Assembly: GCA_035610365.1 (NCBI GenBank)
Contig: CM069435.1
Location: 89,995,389 to 90,059,388, forward strand
DNA: 64,000 nt
Direction: 5' to 3'
Origin: Aquatica leii
Lineage: Eukaryota; Arthropoda; Insecta; Coleoptera; Lampyridae
Shown: piece after piece, positions 12,076 to 21,865 of the stretch
Layout: every line of letters begins with the position of its first letter
Position numbering within the stretch: position 1 is the first letter of the stretch
Made by a program: the position numbers and the translations under genes
Notes under the pieces: generated by a model
Database searches by the model: none
The model's input: only the letters and a program-made list of their open reading frames with translations
Told to the model about the DNA's origin: nothing

Positions 12076-12580
12076 AGGACTGTACTGTACCAGAACAGGA
12101 AACTGAATGCGACACCGGTGGAAAGGATCGTGGCGATAGCAACAGTTTTCTCCATTTCGGCAACTTTTTTGACCATAAAAGTAACAGTCAGTGGACTTTT
12201 CCTGACCGGATATTCTCGTTGGTTGGTAACTACAGACCAACACTTGAACGCCTGTTCCTCGGAAGACGACCTCCAACATGTTTCGAAATGTCCTCCAATT
12301 CAGTTGATTTAAGCCACAGATTTTCGTATAACGGCTTGGCACGTGAGTATTTCTTGCTGCCCAGATAAAAAACGTAGTTTTAAAACTTTTCCGACTGCCG
12401 GTTGCTGTTTTTGTAGTTTACGACTGCAACCTCCCTGGACATGTCAAGATCCTCGCTTGCGCAATGTGCGATGGCGTAATCTTTTTGTGCTTGGAACAGG
12501 TCTTGTTGTTTCTCGGTGGTAACTCCGAACCTAGCTTTTCCAGAACCTACGTATAAGCTCAAAAACTGACCGAACTCCAT
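12063..12580 (-). pseudogene. Third ORF: TARG1/OARD1-like macro domain plus CCCH zinc finger, broken
   Basis: The ORF starts with ATG at 12580, 42 nt past the pol stop at 12623-12625, in the position where retroviral elements carry env. The first 66 codons include AIAHCASEDLDM, matching the ADP-ribose-binding loop of TARG1/OARD1-type macro domains. After an in-frame stop (about 12380) the same frame gives YVFYL and KPLYENL. The next part is in another frame, with CGLNQLNW and then RNMLEVVF, matching the family's second conserved loop and final helix. A CCCH finger follows: C-x7-C-x5-C-x3-H at 12130-12186. Known family members remove ADP-ribose from modified acidic residues. Here the family's catalytic Asp in the CGLD loop is Asn, and stretches between the conserved blocks, including the usual catalytic-lysine region, are missing. 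The copy is inactive. No signal peptide or membrane segment is seen, so it is not an envelope protein. Confidence 0.8.
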
Positions 12581-12622
12581 TCTTTTGATTTGATTTCTGG
12601 TTCTGCTAGTTATTGTTCTAGT

Positions 12623-13760
12623 TTAGACCTGAACTTGCGTATTGTCGTTATCGCCGGCAAACGGGGCTAGACGATCGACGTGGACCACTTTTGGCTTGCT
12701 TCTGGATGGTTTTCGGATGCGATATATAACGTCATTAATACGCTGCACGACTTGATAAGGACCCTCCTATTGCCTTTGCAGCTTCGGCGACAAACCACGT
12801 CTCTTTTGAGGATTATACAACCATACCATGTCGCCAGGTTGAAATCCACCATTTTGTGCCTTGACGTCATATCTAGTCTTTATCCTGCCGCAGGCAATTT
12901 TTGTGTTTTTACGGACGTCCTCATGTACTTTGTCTAGCCTCTTGGTCAGCTTGCTGACGTAATCTTCTCCAGCAACGTCTTCCGGTCTTTGTTCAAATTG
13001 GAGATTGCATGGCAGTTGTATTTCGCGACCAAGCATCACACAGGATGCTGTTTGGTTTGTGCTTTTGTGCACGGAACGGAACGGAACGGATGATGGGTAT
13101 GTCATCAGAAAAAGGTGCAATACTCTTTGGTGTTCGAACACTACTTTGGTTAACTATTTTCTCATTGTTCGATTCATCTGCTCAAACATGCCATCAGATT
13201 AAGGATGGAGAGGTGTCGTTCTAGTTTTCTTAATTTCTAACAATCGGCAAACTTCTTGAAACAACCCAGACTCAAAGTTGCGGCTTTGATCGGAGTGTAA
13301 TTCCAACGAAACTCCAAATCGGCAAAAAACTTCTTTTACTAATAAGTCAACTGTAGCTGCTTCTTGATTGGGTATGACGTAAGCCTCCGTCCATTTTGTG
13401 AAATAATCCATCGCCACCAGGATGTATTTATTTCCCGAATCGGATTCTGGGAACGGCCTGCGATGTCAATCGCTACTTTTTCCAAAGGGCTTCCAACGTT
13501 GTATTGCTTCATGGGTGCTTTGTGCTTTCTCGTTGGACCATTTTTTGATGCGCAGACCGTGCACTTACGGCATCATTTAATGACGTTCTCTTTGCAGTTC
13601 ACCCAGTAGAATCGTTCTCTAACTTTCCCTAATATTTTCTTAATGACAAAGTGTCCTCCTGATGTACCATCGTGGAGATCCTTCAACACTTTTGACACCC
13701 GGCTCTTTGCCACTACCAACTGTAGTCTGTTTCCCGTCCCCTCGACACTTTCTAGGGATC
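12623..13760 (-). pseudogene. Gypsy integrase, frameshifted
   Basis: In element order there is an HHCC-type zinc-binding region in broken frames (about 13480-13700), then the catalytic core. The core shows AMDYFTKWTEAY (first Asp), LHSDQSRNF (second Asp; the usual Gly after Gln is Ser) and FEQMNR (Glu), with a stop codon just before the last block near 13198. The C-terminal part has PGDMVWLYNP and a region leading to a GPY-like end, and pol finishes in RLAPFAGDN before its stop at 12623-12625. Integrase inserts the cDNA into host DNA. Stops and frameshifts make this copy non-functional. Confidence 0.88.
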
Positions 13761-13762
13761 GC

Positions 13763-14876
13763 TTAAAAAGACCGTTTCGTCACGCAATAATTCCTTTCTG
13801 GCCTGGACAAAACCTTGCTTAAGTACGCGATAACTTTTTCTTGTCCATCTTGAACCTGCGAAAGGACCGCGCCTATGGCCAGATTGCTTGCGTCGGTATT
13901 CAAAAAAAATTTTCCATCTTTTTTTGGATAATTTAAAATCGGCGAAGTGACTAGGGCCTGTTTTATTTGATGGAAAGCTTTTTCGCGGTCTTCATTCCAT
14001 CTAAATTCTGTTTTTTCTTCGGTCAATTTCGTCAAAGGTTTAACAATATTGGCAAATCCGAGTACAAATCGTCTATAATAGGTGCACAACCCAAGGAAAC
14101 GTTGGACCTGATGTTTGTCGATTGGTCTTGGTCATGCTTGTCTTGCTCGGATTTTGTCTGTGTTAGCCTTTATTATATCTTTAGATACGACGTGGCCAAG
14201 GTATTGCACTTTTTTTTTAAAATGTGACACTTCTTTGGGCTCAGTTTGAGGTTTGCCCCACGCAGTCGCTAGAACACTTCTTTTAAATTGTTCAAATGCT
14301 CTTTAAACAAACTTCTTCTAACTACGATCATGTCATCCAGGTAAACCAAGCACGTCTTTCAAGGCAGTCCGCGCAAGATGAATTCCATCAAACGCTCGAA
14401 CGTTGCAGGAGCGTTACACAGGCCGAAGGACATCACGGTGAACTGCCACAAACCAGTTCCGATCGTAAAAGCTGTTTTTTTACGATCCTTGGGTTTCAAT
14501 TCTACCTGCCAGTAACCACTCTTTAGGTGGTCTAACGTAGAAAACCACTGAGATCCTGACAAGGTGTCTAAGGTATCGTCAATTCTGGGTAAAGGGTAGC
14601 TATCCTTTTTGGTCACGTTGTTTAGCTGTCTGTAGTCTACGCAAAACTTCGTTGGCCTATCTTTCCTCTTTACGAGTAATACTGGGGACGTCCATGAGCT
14701 ATTTGAAGGTTAATCACGCCTTCTCTCTCCATCTCCGTAATTATTTCTTCGGCTTCTTCTCTTTTCGCCAAAGGAAGTTTGCGTAGATGTTGTTGTATTA
14801 GCCGAGCGGCTCCGGTATTAATTTTATATTTCACTACGTTAGTTCTTCCTTTACAGCCACTCTCTAGCGCAAACAC
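13763..14876 (-). pseudogene. Gypsy reverse transcriptase and RNase H, frameshifted
   Basis: The RT begins near 14876 with LPLAKREEAEEIITEMEREG, typical of the Gypsy RT entrance. It continues at 14616-14359 with STLDHLKSGYWQVELK and FGLCNAPATFERLM. The catalytic box VYLDD lies at 14332-14346, intact but in another frame. The connection and RNase H start follow at 14089 with YYRRFVLGFANIVKPLTKL and NTDASNLAIGAVLSQ, whose Asp is a metal ligand. The frame ends early (13763) after RNYCV, so most of RNase H is missing or scrambled. At least three frame breaks are needed to read it. Confidence 0.9.
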
Positions 14877-14893
14877 ATCTTGGTACTCTTAGA

Positions 14894-15652
14894 TCAACAC
14901 TTTAACTTTAGCCAGCTGGTCTTGGCTGAGGTAAGAATGTCCAATAGATGTTGCGGACACTTCTTCATCGACGTATCTTCGTTAAATTTCACGTATCTCA
15001 CAATTTGATATACTGGCGTACATTGGCCTACCACGGTCTTCTTTTTCAACGTAACAGGATCTGAGTTGATATTTAAGATCGTTACTGGCATCGTATTTTT
15101 CACTCGTACTAAAGTTCTGCCAACGAGTAGTCCCTTTTCCACTAAGTCGTCCTCCATTGGTTCAATTGCGCGAATGTGGCCTTCCCGAAGATTTCCATCC
15201 AGGCGTGCTATCATCACACTTTCAGTCCTTGCAGGCAGAGTCACGTCTGCACTCAATAAGACTCGCACGGCTGCCTTCTCAGACGAATGAAAGTGAATTT
15301 CTTCATTGTCGATCTTCAGGACATCGTTCTTCATATACAAATGGAACCCATACTTCTTTACAACGCCCATTCCCGGGATATTTTCTTCCGTGATGTCGGC
15401 TACCAGTACTTGATGGTCGAGTACTCCATTTATTAAACCAATGGTTACTTTGACTTGTCCGTGAGTAGGTATTTCTTCGCCTGTCGCCGTTCGAAGTCGT
15501 ACTGTTACTGGTGATGTCTTCTCATTTTCCAATAACATGTCAGGACGAATGATGGTCTTCGTCGCTCCCGTGTCAACCAGTAACTGAACACTTCTTCCAT
15601 TGATCTTGCCATCGAGATAAATGCTATGCAATTGCTCTATCGGCAATGCCAT
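14894..15652 (-). pseudogene. Gypsy aspartic protease and start of pol
   Basis: An open frame of 252 residues from an ATG at 15652. Residues 22-36 hold the aspartic protease active site, LLVDTGATKTIIRP, which would act as a homodimer to process Gag-Pol. Downstream is a long spacer typical of the protease-RT linker. This is the longest intact frame of the element. It ends in a stop at 14894, just before the RT block in a different frame, so the polyprotein is interrupted here. Confidence 0.85.
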
Positions 15653-15765
15653 TTAAATTGTAATTTCCGGAACCTGGCTAGATAAGACTAACTTTTGTGC
15701 TATGCAATTGCTCCATCGGCAATGCCATTTGAATTGTAATCTCCGGAATCTAACTAGATGAGACA
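15622..15765. repeat. Internal tandem duplication, period 76 bp
   Basis: A block opening 'tgctatgcaattgct' at 15622 is repeated at 15698 with few differences. It spans the start of the protease frame and adds a second, out-of-register copy of its first codons. It is probably a local duplication after insertion. Confidence 0.75.
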
Positions 15766-16977
15766 AGCTTATGTCTCTTTTGGTCAACTCGTTCCAAATT
15801 TTTGAGCGCTCTTCTTGTCTTCTTGTTAGGCTTTGTACGATATCGTCGTACATGGCTTATTTCACCGCAGTTCAAAGTCGTCACTCTTCTTTCCCGAAGT
15901 ATTCGTTGCACAAACTCCTCAATGACTTCCAGTGTCTGCGCTGGTACTTCTGCAGCACAGCAGAGCCTATGACCGCCTCGTTGCGATGCTTGTTTTGCTG
16001 CTTCAAACTCTAAAGCATCCACCAAAGCGTCATCCAATGTCTTTGGTCGAGCTAACCGTAGAGTCTGCTGCGTTTCGCTGTCTCGGAGGCCGCCTACAAA
16101 GGTTTGAATAGCCAACTGCTCCAAGAAGGTATTTGGTGTTGTAGGATACGCAAGCCGTGTTAATCTGGCGGTGTCAGCATCAAACTCTTGAAGACTTTCG
16201 GCAGCTTTCTGAACCCGACTTTTAATTTGAGCTTGATACACTTGTTGAAGATGAGCATCTCCATATCTCATTTCTAAACGTGAAATTAAAAGTTCGTAAT
16301 TTTCTTGTGGTTGGTCAGGAACAGTTTAATTCTAAGCGCTTCTTCACGTAAGGACACTATTGAAGACATCGCTTTTTGCTTGTTGCTCTAACCATTAGCT
16401 GTAGCTGCGGCTTTAAACTGCTTGTAGTAAATTGACCATGGAACTTTGCTATCAAAATTTGACGGTACAACGTTAAACTTGTAAGTGGTTTCTTCCCGAC
16501 TGTCTATTATTAAACCTTTTCTTGTGACGCTTTTTTCATCACGGCAAATCATTTGGTTCATTCTTTCTTCAAGCAGTTTCATTCTATTCTCTACTGCTTC
16601 TATTTTGTCATTCATAGATTCGCAAATTTCTTCTTTTAAATTTATCTTTTAAACGTATATGTTTGGGTTTTTTCTTGAACAATTTTTATTTGATTATGCT
16701 CGTTTGTATTTCTTCTTTTAAACGTCTAGAATTTTCCATCAATTTTTCTTCTATCTTCTGGGTATTTTTAAGTAATTTTTCTTCGATTTTCTGAGATTTT
16801 TGCAAAACTTTTAAATTTTTCTAGAATTTTCTTCCATTTTTTGCGACTTTTCGTAAAACTTTTCTTCATTTTTCTAGAATTTCCTTCCATTTTCTGAGAA
16901 TGTTCGGATAGTTTTTCTTCAATTTTTCGAGAATTTTCGCCCATTTTTCTATTATTTTCTTTCAGATTTTTATTCAT
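15750..16977 (-). pseudogene. Gypsy gag, broken
   Basis: The N-terminal part (16977-16768) is a run of short near-repeats of the type NSRKMEEK, rich in Lys, Glu and Asn, which should form a coiled coil. A middle part (16615-16388) includes KLLEERMNQM and PWSIYYKQFKAAA, typical of insect Gypsy Gag. The rest (16271-15750) has LAIQTFVGGLRDSETQQTLR and ALEFEAAKQAS. A degenerate zinc knuckle (CGEISHVRR with flanking Cys lost) precedes the end. Gag packages the RNA in virus-like particles. Stops and frameshifts separate the three parts. Confidence 0.85.
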
Positions 16978-17245
16978 GATTCGAGAATTTCAAATATTTT
17001 TGAATCCATTTTAACTGCTTGCAAACTCGTCACCGGCATAAATTATATATAATAGAAATAAAAAGTTTAAATACACTACTTTAACGAACTGAAATAGCTA
17101 TGATTACATTTTATAAATAAACACGCGTATCGCGAACTGAACAATTATTTACGCAATCAATGTTTTCATTACGGATATTAAATTATTCAATGGTATTTAC
17201 ACTAAAATCGCGAGCTAAACAATTGTTTATTTATTTGATTCGAAA

Positions 17246-17262
17246 CCACGCAACTGTCACCA
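17246..17262 (-). other. Primer-binding site of the Gypsy element
   Basis: Read on the minus strand, TGGTGACAGTTGCGTGG begins one base after the 5' LTR. Its complement ends in CCA, as a tRNA 3' end would. The tRNA species was not identified. Confidence 0.65.
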
Positions 17263-17263
17263 A

Positions 17264-17712
17264 TGCAACGTTTATTATTAAAACTAATTTATTTACACTA
17301 AAAATATGTAAACGTTTATAACTAACCGAACTAATTAAATCTAAGGATATTTAATAAAAAAAAACACTTACACGAATTTATATCGCACTATCACTTGAAA
17401 ATTAAACTCCGCGGATAACTTCACACACTTGTTTTACACTTATTGTTTACATTAAAGTCACGTACAAGGTTATACTTAGTAGATTTATTTCGAACACACG
17501 CGTTAATCACTTTTTTATTTAAACTTGAATAATCTTCTTAACACTGCCGTCTTCACATTACGGGAATAACTGCCCTATAATTTGTTTGCACTGCATTTAT
17601 ACATTTTGGCGAAACGTTCGCGAATGTTCTATATCTTTCGGTGAACGTTTTGGAAATGTAAAAAAACCTCGCGAAAGTTTTCGGACTTGAAAATAATTCC
17701 TCGTACGTTTCA
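17264..17712 (-). repeat. 5' LTR of the Gypsy element
   Basis: 449 bp, TGCAACG...TTTCA on the plus strand, aligned along its whole length with the 3' LTR. In element orientation the first 100 bp hold the heat-shock-like blocks, followed by a TATA box and an initiator. This is the LTR that would drive genomic RNA synthesis. Confidence 0.92.
17568..17685 (-). promoter_or_regulatory. LTR core promoter with heat-shock elements
   Basis: On the minus strand, in order: a decayed GAA/TTC block (17673-17685), a second with one changed base (17643-17655), a perfect three-unit heat-shock element TTCGCGAATGTTC (17617-17629; palindrome-like, valid on both strands), TATAAA (17596-17601), and CAGTT (17568-17572). 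The A of CAGTT lies 30 bp downstream of the first T of the TATA box, the standard spacing. The matching blocks in the 3' LTR are closer to consensus, which suggests the founder had two or three good sites. Confidence 0.6.
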
Positions 17713-17716
17713 CTAT
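17713..17716. repeat. Target-site duplication, right copy (CTAT)
   Basis: Pairs with 11621-11624 and fixes the outer border of the Gypsy insertion. Confidence 0.8.
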
Positions 17717-18490
17717 TGTTCAAATTCGATAATAATTTGGTCTCAGTATGTTGACTTGTAGGGTCAGTGGAGTACAAGCCCAAGAGGTTTAAGTAAGTTT
17801 CAGGAAGAATCTTTGATGCCAGACTTTTCGCGACGTTAAACGAAAAACAACGCCATGCCGTCGGTAATCAAATTTATTAGCTGTTGACATGCAGACCTTG
17901 GTGGGTTTGCAGCTAAACTTTTTTCATCAACGTTGTTCTGTAGTATATAAAAGATTATACATAACTACCTATACAAGATACTAAGGTTCTGAAGGATAGT
18001 GTACTTTTTTTTTGGTTTTGGAAACAAGATAACTAATGTAGACTGTTTTTGATTAGAATGAAAAATGTTAAAGTCTTTAAGATCCAAAGCAAGCTTACGT
18101 GTTTGGCGGGAACATTTTAAATCGCATAATTGCCGATTTAATCTCCTTTAGGTCATTTTTGATCTATCAAAAGAGCTTCTCTAGTAAAACTTGTGTGGTG
18201 GCAAACCCACTTTGTCGGTTTCAGATGTTCTCCTGGGGATGTTTTAAATTCTTTCTGTTTCTATACTATATCAATACAGATTACTGGTTTTTTGGTCGTC
18301 GGTGTAAATTATGTCGTAGTGAAATTGTCATTATTGACTTCTTTTACCATTTACTATGTGCTATATTTTTTGGGTCGTAAGTGTCAAGTTTCTATTCTAT
18401 TGCGATGCTTGGTTATCGTCGTTTTGCTTTGATCCGCTTTTAAACGATTTCTATAATTTTGTTAGTGATAAAGAACTATTGAAAGAATGT
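17717..18490. other. Unassigned sequence between two mobile elements
   Basis: About 770 bp between the Gypsy element and the Penelope-like element. An open frame at 18099-18380 (plus) encodes 93 mostly hydrophobic residues rich in Phe, but I see no family motif and no gene signals. Nothing is supported here beyond unique or decayed DNA. Confidence 0.4.
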
Positions 18491-18529
18491 AATAGCGAAG
18501 GCTTCTACAGCCAGAGTCTATACTAATAT

Positions 18530-18790
18530 GAGAACGTTTTCCGGGTTTGTAACCGAAGTTTCTAACGTTTTGTCCACTTTCGTAAGCGGCGTGCGAGAAA
18601 TTGTGAAACTCAAGCAAGCAATCGAAATCTAACTAAAGACTCAAAAGTTAGGTAATCAACTTGTGAACCAAGCCAGTTTCTAAACTCTGAAAAGAAAGAA
18701 AACTATAAACTTGAAAAAGGAAACAACAATCTAACAAAGAACCGCTACATAGTTAGGTAATCAACTTGTGAACCAAGCCAGATTTTATAA
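18530..18790 (-). repeat. Inverted copy of the Penelope-like 3' tail
   Basis: This is the reverse complement of 25284-25510. It contains two copies of 'aatcaacttgtgaaccaagc' about 102 bp apart (near 18654 and 18760), a 'caatctaacaaagaacc' block and an 'aacgttttgtccac' block. All are found in the same order on the other strand at the right end. Confidence 0.8.
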
Positions 18791-18797
18791 AAGGGAT

Positions 18798-19076
18798 TTA
18801 AAAAGAAGTAGCCTCCGTATAAAAAGAAGTATTGTCATAACTGGTTAAGCTCGACTCTGATTGGGTTACGGTTGAAAAAGGGCGTGTTTTTGATAAGGGA
18901 ATAATGACCGGGAACCAAAGAGGGGATAGTTCAAAACCATCATCATGGTTAAAGTTATTGTACTGTTTGATGATTTCTATGTTCTCTCGGATTTTCCTAT
19001 TGAAGAAGAATGAAAATTTTGCAATCACCGAAACGTTATCAAAATCCATATTGTGACCTAGCTTCATATATATCAT
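18798..19076 (-). pseudogene. C-terminal end of a Penelope-like protein, minus strand
   Basis: The frame reads toward the left with RKIRENIEIIKQYNNFNHDDGFELSP, abbreviated here to the key parts REN-IEI, NNFN-DDG and LSP. This pattern is typical of the segment after the GIY-YIG domain at the end of Penelope-like proteins. It is the coding part of the inverted left tail. The plus-strand copy of this element lacks exactly this part, so the two fragments are complementary in content. Confidence 0.7.
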
Positions 19077-19509
19077 ATAATCATTGTTTACTAAGGTTCT
19101 AGTAAGATGACGAAGTTTTCAGTCTAGATTCTCTACGAGGAGAATATTTCTTCTAAACGAGCCGTATTTTCCAAACTTTGTCACAAACTCATCAAGCTTT
19201 CGTGCATTTTAACTTTTCTTAGTTGCGGTCGCGACCACATCATTTTGCTTTCCTCAAAATCAAGTTTCACATTTAGACACGTTCTTCTAAAAACATGATG
19301 TTCCATGCTAGTATAGCGTTGATACGCGAACGGATTAACCAAACTAGACGATAGTAAGATACCATTTTGAAACAATTTTTTTATCTTCATCTTGGATTTG
19401 TCAACACTCTATTCCCGGATGACTGAAATCTCTTTGACAGCATTACTTACCAGTAGTCTGATAGCACTCTACGATTGAAGGTCATCTGAAAAAGTTTTAA
19501 TTATTGGAA

Positions 19510-20131
19510 TCCAAGAATCATGAAGTTTCATTCACTACTAACAGTCGTCAATTTATCTAGTTTGACTTTTACTTCAGAACAGGAATCGGTGCTCCCCCTC
19601 AAACGTATTCCTGAAAAAGATGTTTTATGTGCTGTCAAGTCTTTTATAAGACATTTTTCTCGCCACATCTCAGCTCCCATCGTATTCACACTGACAAAAT
19701 CCTTGAATCATCTAAAGTTTCTAAATCAAAGTCGGAAGAGTTAGTCTTAAAAAGTCTTCATAGAAACTCCGATATTGTTGTTCTGCCAGCCGACAAAGGC
19801 AACGCTACTGCCGTTTTGAACTAAATTGAATATGCCGTAAAAATCCATTTTATTTTGTCAGAGAAAACGTAAGCTCTTCTACTTCTACTTCCAAAAACTA
19901 AACGTCGACGTACGCCTTCAGATTCAAAACCACTTCGTCTACTTCCCAAATTTTTCAAACAAGGTATTTCTTTTCGACCTATTGTGAGTACTATCCAATC
20001 TCCTACCTACAAACTAGCCAAGTTCTTGTCCAATATTCTTTGCAAATTTACAGGTAAAACCTCTTCTCACATCATCAACACTCAGCACTTTAATCAATGT
20101 TTAGAAACTATAGAACCTAAACTCCAAGATC
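19510..20131 (+). pseudogene. Penelope-like RT, N-terminal part
   Basis: Across several frames the sequence reads SSLTFTSEQESVL, then SEELVLKSLHRNSDIVVLP and ADKGNATAVL, the conserved 'PADKG' block of Penelope-like RTs. Further on, SPTYKLAKFLSNILCKFTG and SSHIINTQHF are typical of the fingers and palm entrance. A stop follows ADKGNATAVLN. The frame is cut at 20131 by the inserted Gypsy remnant. Confidence 0.85.
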
Positions 20132-20523
20132 TGTAACGATTTATTTATATTCCAAAATTATTTGAAAAGTTCTATGCGAACTATGTACTGAAAATTGTTG
20201 TCTACATTTAAATAATACAATTCATTTAAATTATGAGATTTTTTAGAGGGATTTTGTGTTGTTTTCACCACTTTTCTGATTTTTTGAAAAAAGCTATTTT
20301 TGCAAATAAAAAGAAATATAACTTCCTGTGTGACTATCGGCACTTAAATAAAGATACAAAAAAAAGGTATATTATTTTTTACGTTAAATAATACGAACCT
20401 GAGGAAGAATTGGGGTTGTATTAATTTTGTTTACCAAATTTTATACGTGGCTTTTGACAAATTTAGTGTTGTTTTGAACCGTCCGAGTTATCCCAATCCC
20501 CGCCTCAATTCAAGTGCAGTCAG
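20132..20523 (+). repeat. 5' LTR of the nested Gypsy remnant
   Basis: About 392 bp from TGTAACG to the 'gtgcagtcag' end. The same end sequence, 'attcgagtgcagtcag', closes the element at 21909. The two LTR ends differ by single bases. Confidence 0.75.
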
Positions 20524-20528
20524 ACAAT

Positions 20529-20546
20529 TGGCGCCCAACGTGGGGC
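20529..20546 (+). other. Primer-binding site of the nested Gypsy remnant
   Basis: TGGCGCCCAACGTGGGGC lies a few bases after the LTR end. This TGGCGCC-type site is common in LTR elements. The primer tRNA was not determined. Confidence 0.8.
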
Positions 20547-20699
20547 CCGTGTTTATTGGGAAATTTCGTTAAAACTTTAACATCGTACCAAGTAAATCAT
20601 TAATTATTTCGTAAACCAACATTAAGGAATTGAAATATATCCGCTGTTTGTTAAGCAATGAACTGCAGTATAAACTTGAGGTTCAGGAAATGCAGTAGC

Positions 20700-21490
20700 A
20701 AGTGGTATGATAGTCGCACAGAAACGTAAATTGTTAGGCCTTCTTTTAAAAAAGTACTTTTATGTTTTTGTTCGAACGGATTTGTCGATGTTAGTTTTTT
20801 CATTGCAAGTCGATGTGTGTAAGGTCAATATTACTTCTATTGAAACGGAGCTTGCTGATATAGTTAATTCACCCGAAGTATTTAACTCGAGCTTTTCATC
20901 TCGCCCGACGTATCGACCGTATTCCTGTTAGCCAATAGAATGATGAATCCGTCATAGACCATCTTAGAACCGCGGCTAGTAATATTCTCGCTCTTGTCGA
21001 CTCTGCTTCTTTATCTGACGTTGATGAACCGTGTGATGCAGCCCAATCCACACCTATCGTTTTATTAAAACCTGAACCTATTGATACCCCTGGTCCTCGC
21101 GTTACTGAGACTGAAGCCGGTTTTCCCGACAGTTTAGCAGGTTTATTAGAAACTAGCCTTCAATGTCTTGAAGATAGTCGACGTAATCACCTACCTATTC
21201 GTAAATGGGGAATTTTTTTTCTGGTACAGAGGATGATATGTCTGTCGTTACCTTTCTAAGTCACTTAGAAGAAAAAAGTAGTTCTTTTAATATTGGCGAC
21301 CTACGTTTGTTAGAAAGTGCTACCAATCTTTTCACCAGTTCAGCGCTTCCTCGGTATCGTTCGATAAGAGGGCCGACCTTGTCACACGAATCCGTACTTG
21401 TTTTCTACCTGGAAACTATAAATTAATGTTGTGGGATAAGATTCGCGCTCGCATGCAAGGTGTTATTGAGGCTCTTTTATTTTACATTGC
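20700..21490 (+). pseudogene. gag of the nested Gypsy remnant, broken
   Basis: Read in several frames. The best part is 21130-21430, with FPDSLAGLLETSLQCLEDSR, then HLPIRKWGI and FSGTEDDMSVVTFLSHLEE, followed by SATNLFTSSALPRYRSIR. This is the pattern of an insect Gypsy capsid. The upstream part (20707-20931) is weaker. Frameshifts and stops abolish the product. Confidence 0.75.
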
Positions 21491-21569
21491 TACAATGAAA
21501 GACTTTTTTTCACGATTTAGTAGTCTTCCAAATCCACACGTAATGCTTATCATGGCTAATCTTTAGCCT

Positions 21570-21865
21570 TTCTACGCAACACCACTAAGCTTAGTTAACA
21601 CAACAAAGACTGATTGATGATTTATTTGGTCCGTTGCTAGTAGAGGAGCTATTTGTTTATTTAGACGATGTTGTTGTAGTTTTCAGTACGTTCGAAGAGC
21701 ATGTTCAACTCTCCAAGGTAGTATATAACTATAACTAACTTGAATATAAATTTAGAAAAATACCAGTTTTCTTTAAAAGTAGAAGTTATTGTTATATTTT
21801 TTAAACCAAAGACTAGCACTGATATTAAACGATTTTTGGGAATGTGCTTATGGTACTGCCAAATC
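21570..21865 (+). pseudogene. RT fragment of the nested Gypsy remnant
   Basis: QQRLIDDLFGPLLVEELFVY continues into the catalytic LDD (YLDD at 21658-21669) and FSTFEEHVQ. A later piece, DIKRFLGMCLWY, comes from the connection domain. The parts upstream (protease, RT fingers) and downstream (RNase H, integrase) are missing. Confidence 0.85.

Larger units (their letters stand above)
11625..17712 (-). mobile_element. Full-length decayed Gypsy LTR retrotransposon carrying a third ORF
   Basis: A 6.1-kb element on the minus strand bounded by direct LTRs (TG...CA) and CTAT duplications. In element order: 5' LTR 17264-17712, primer site, gag, protease, reverse transcriptase, RNase H, integrase, a third ORF with macro-domain and CCCH-finger similarity, polypurine tract, 3' LTR 11625-12062. 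The gene order (integrase after RNase H), the YLDD reverse transcriptase and the LTR structure identify the Gypsy (Ty3-like) group. Frameshifts, stops and LTR divergence of several percent show an old, non-autonomous copy. Its base composition is much richer in GC than the surroundings, as expected for an insertion. Confidence 0.95.

Noticed and set aside
12037..12312. Plus-strand frame of 91 codons with a hydrophobic part
   Set aside because: It lies opposite the macro/CCCH ORF and the 3' LTR of the minus-strand Gypsy; it is a shadow frame, not an env gene.
12063..12580. Envelope gene of an errantivirus-type Gypsy
   Set aside because: The position fits, but there is no signal peptide, cleavage site or membrane segment; the readable blocks match a macro domain and a CCCH finger.
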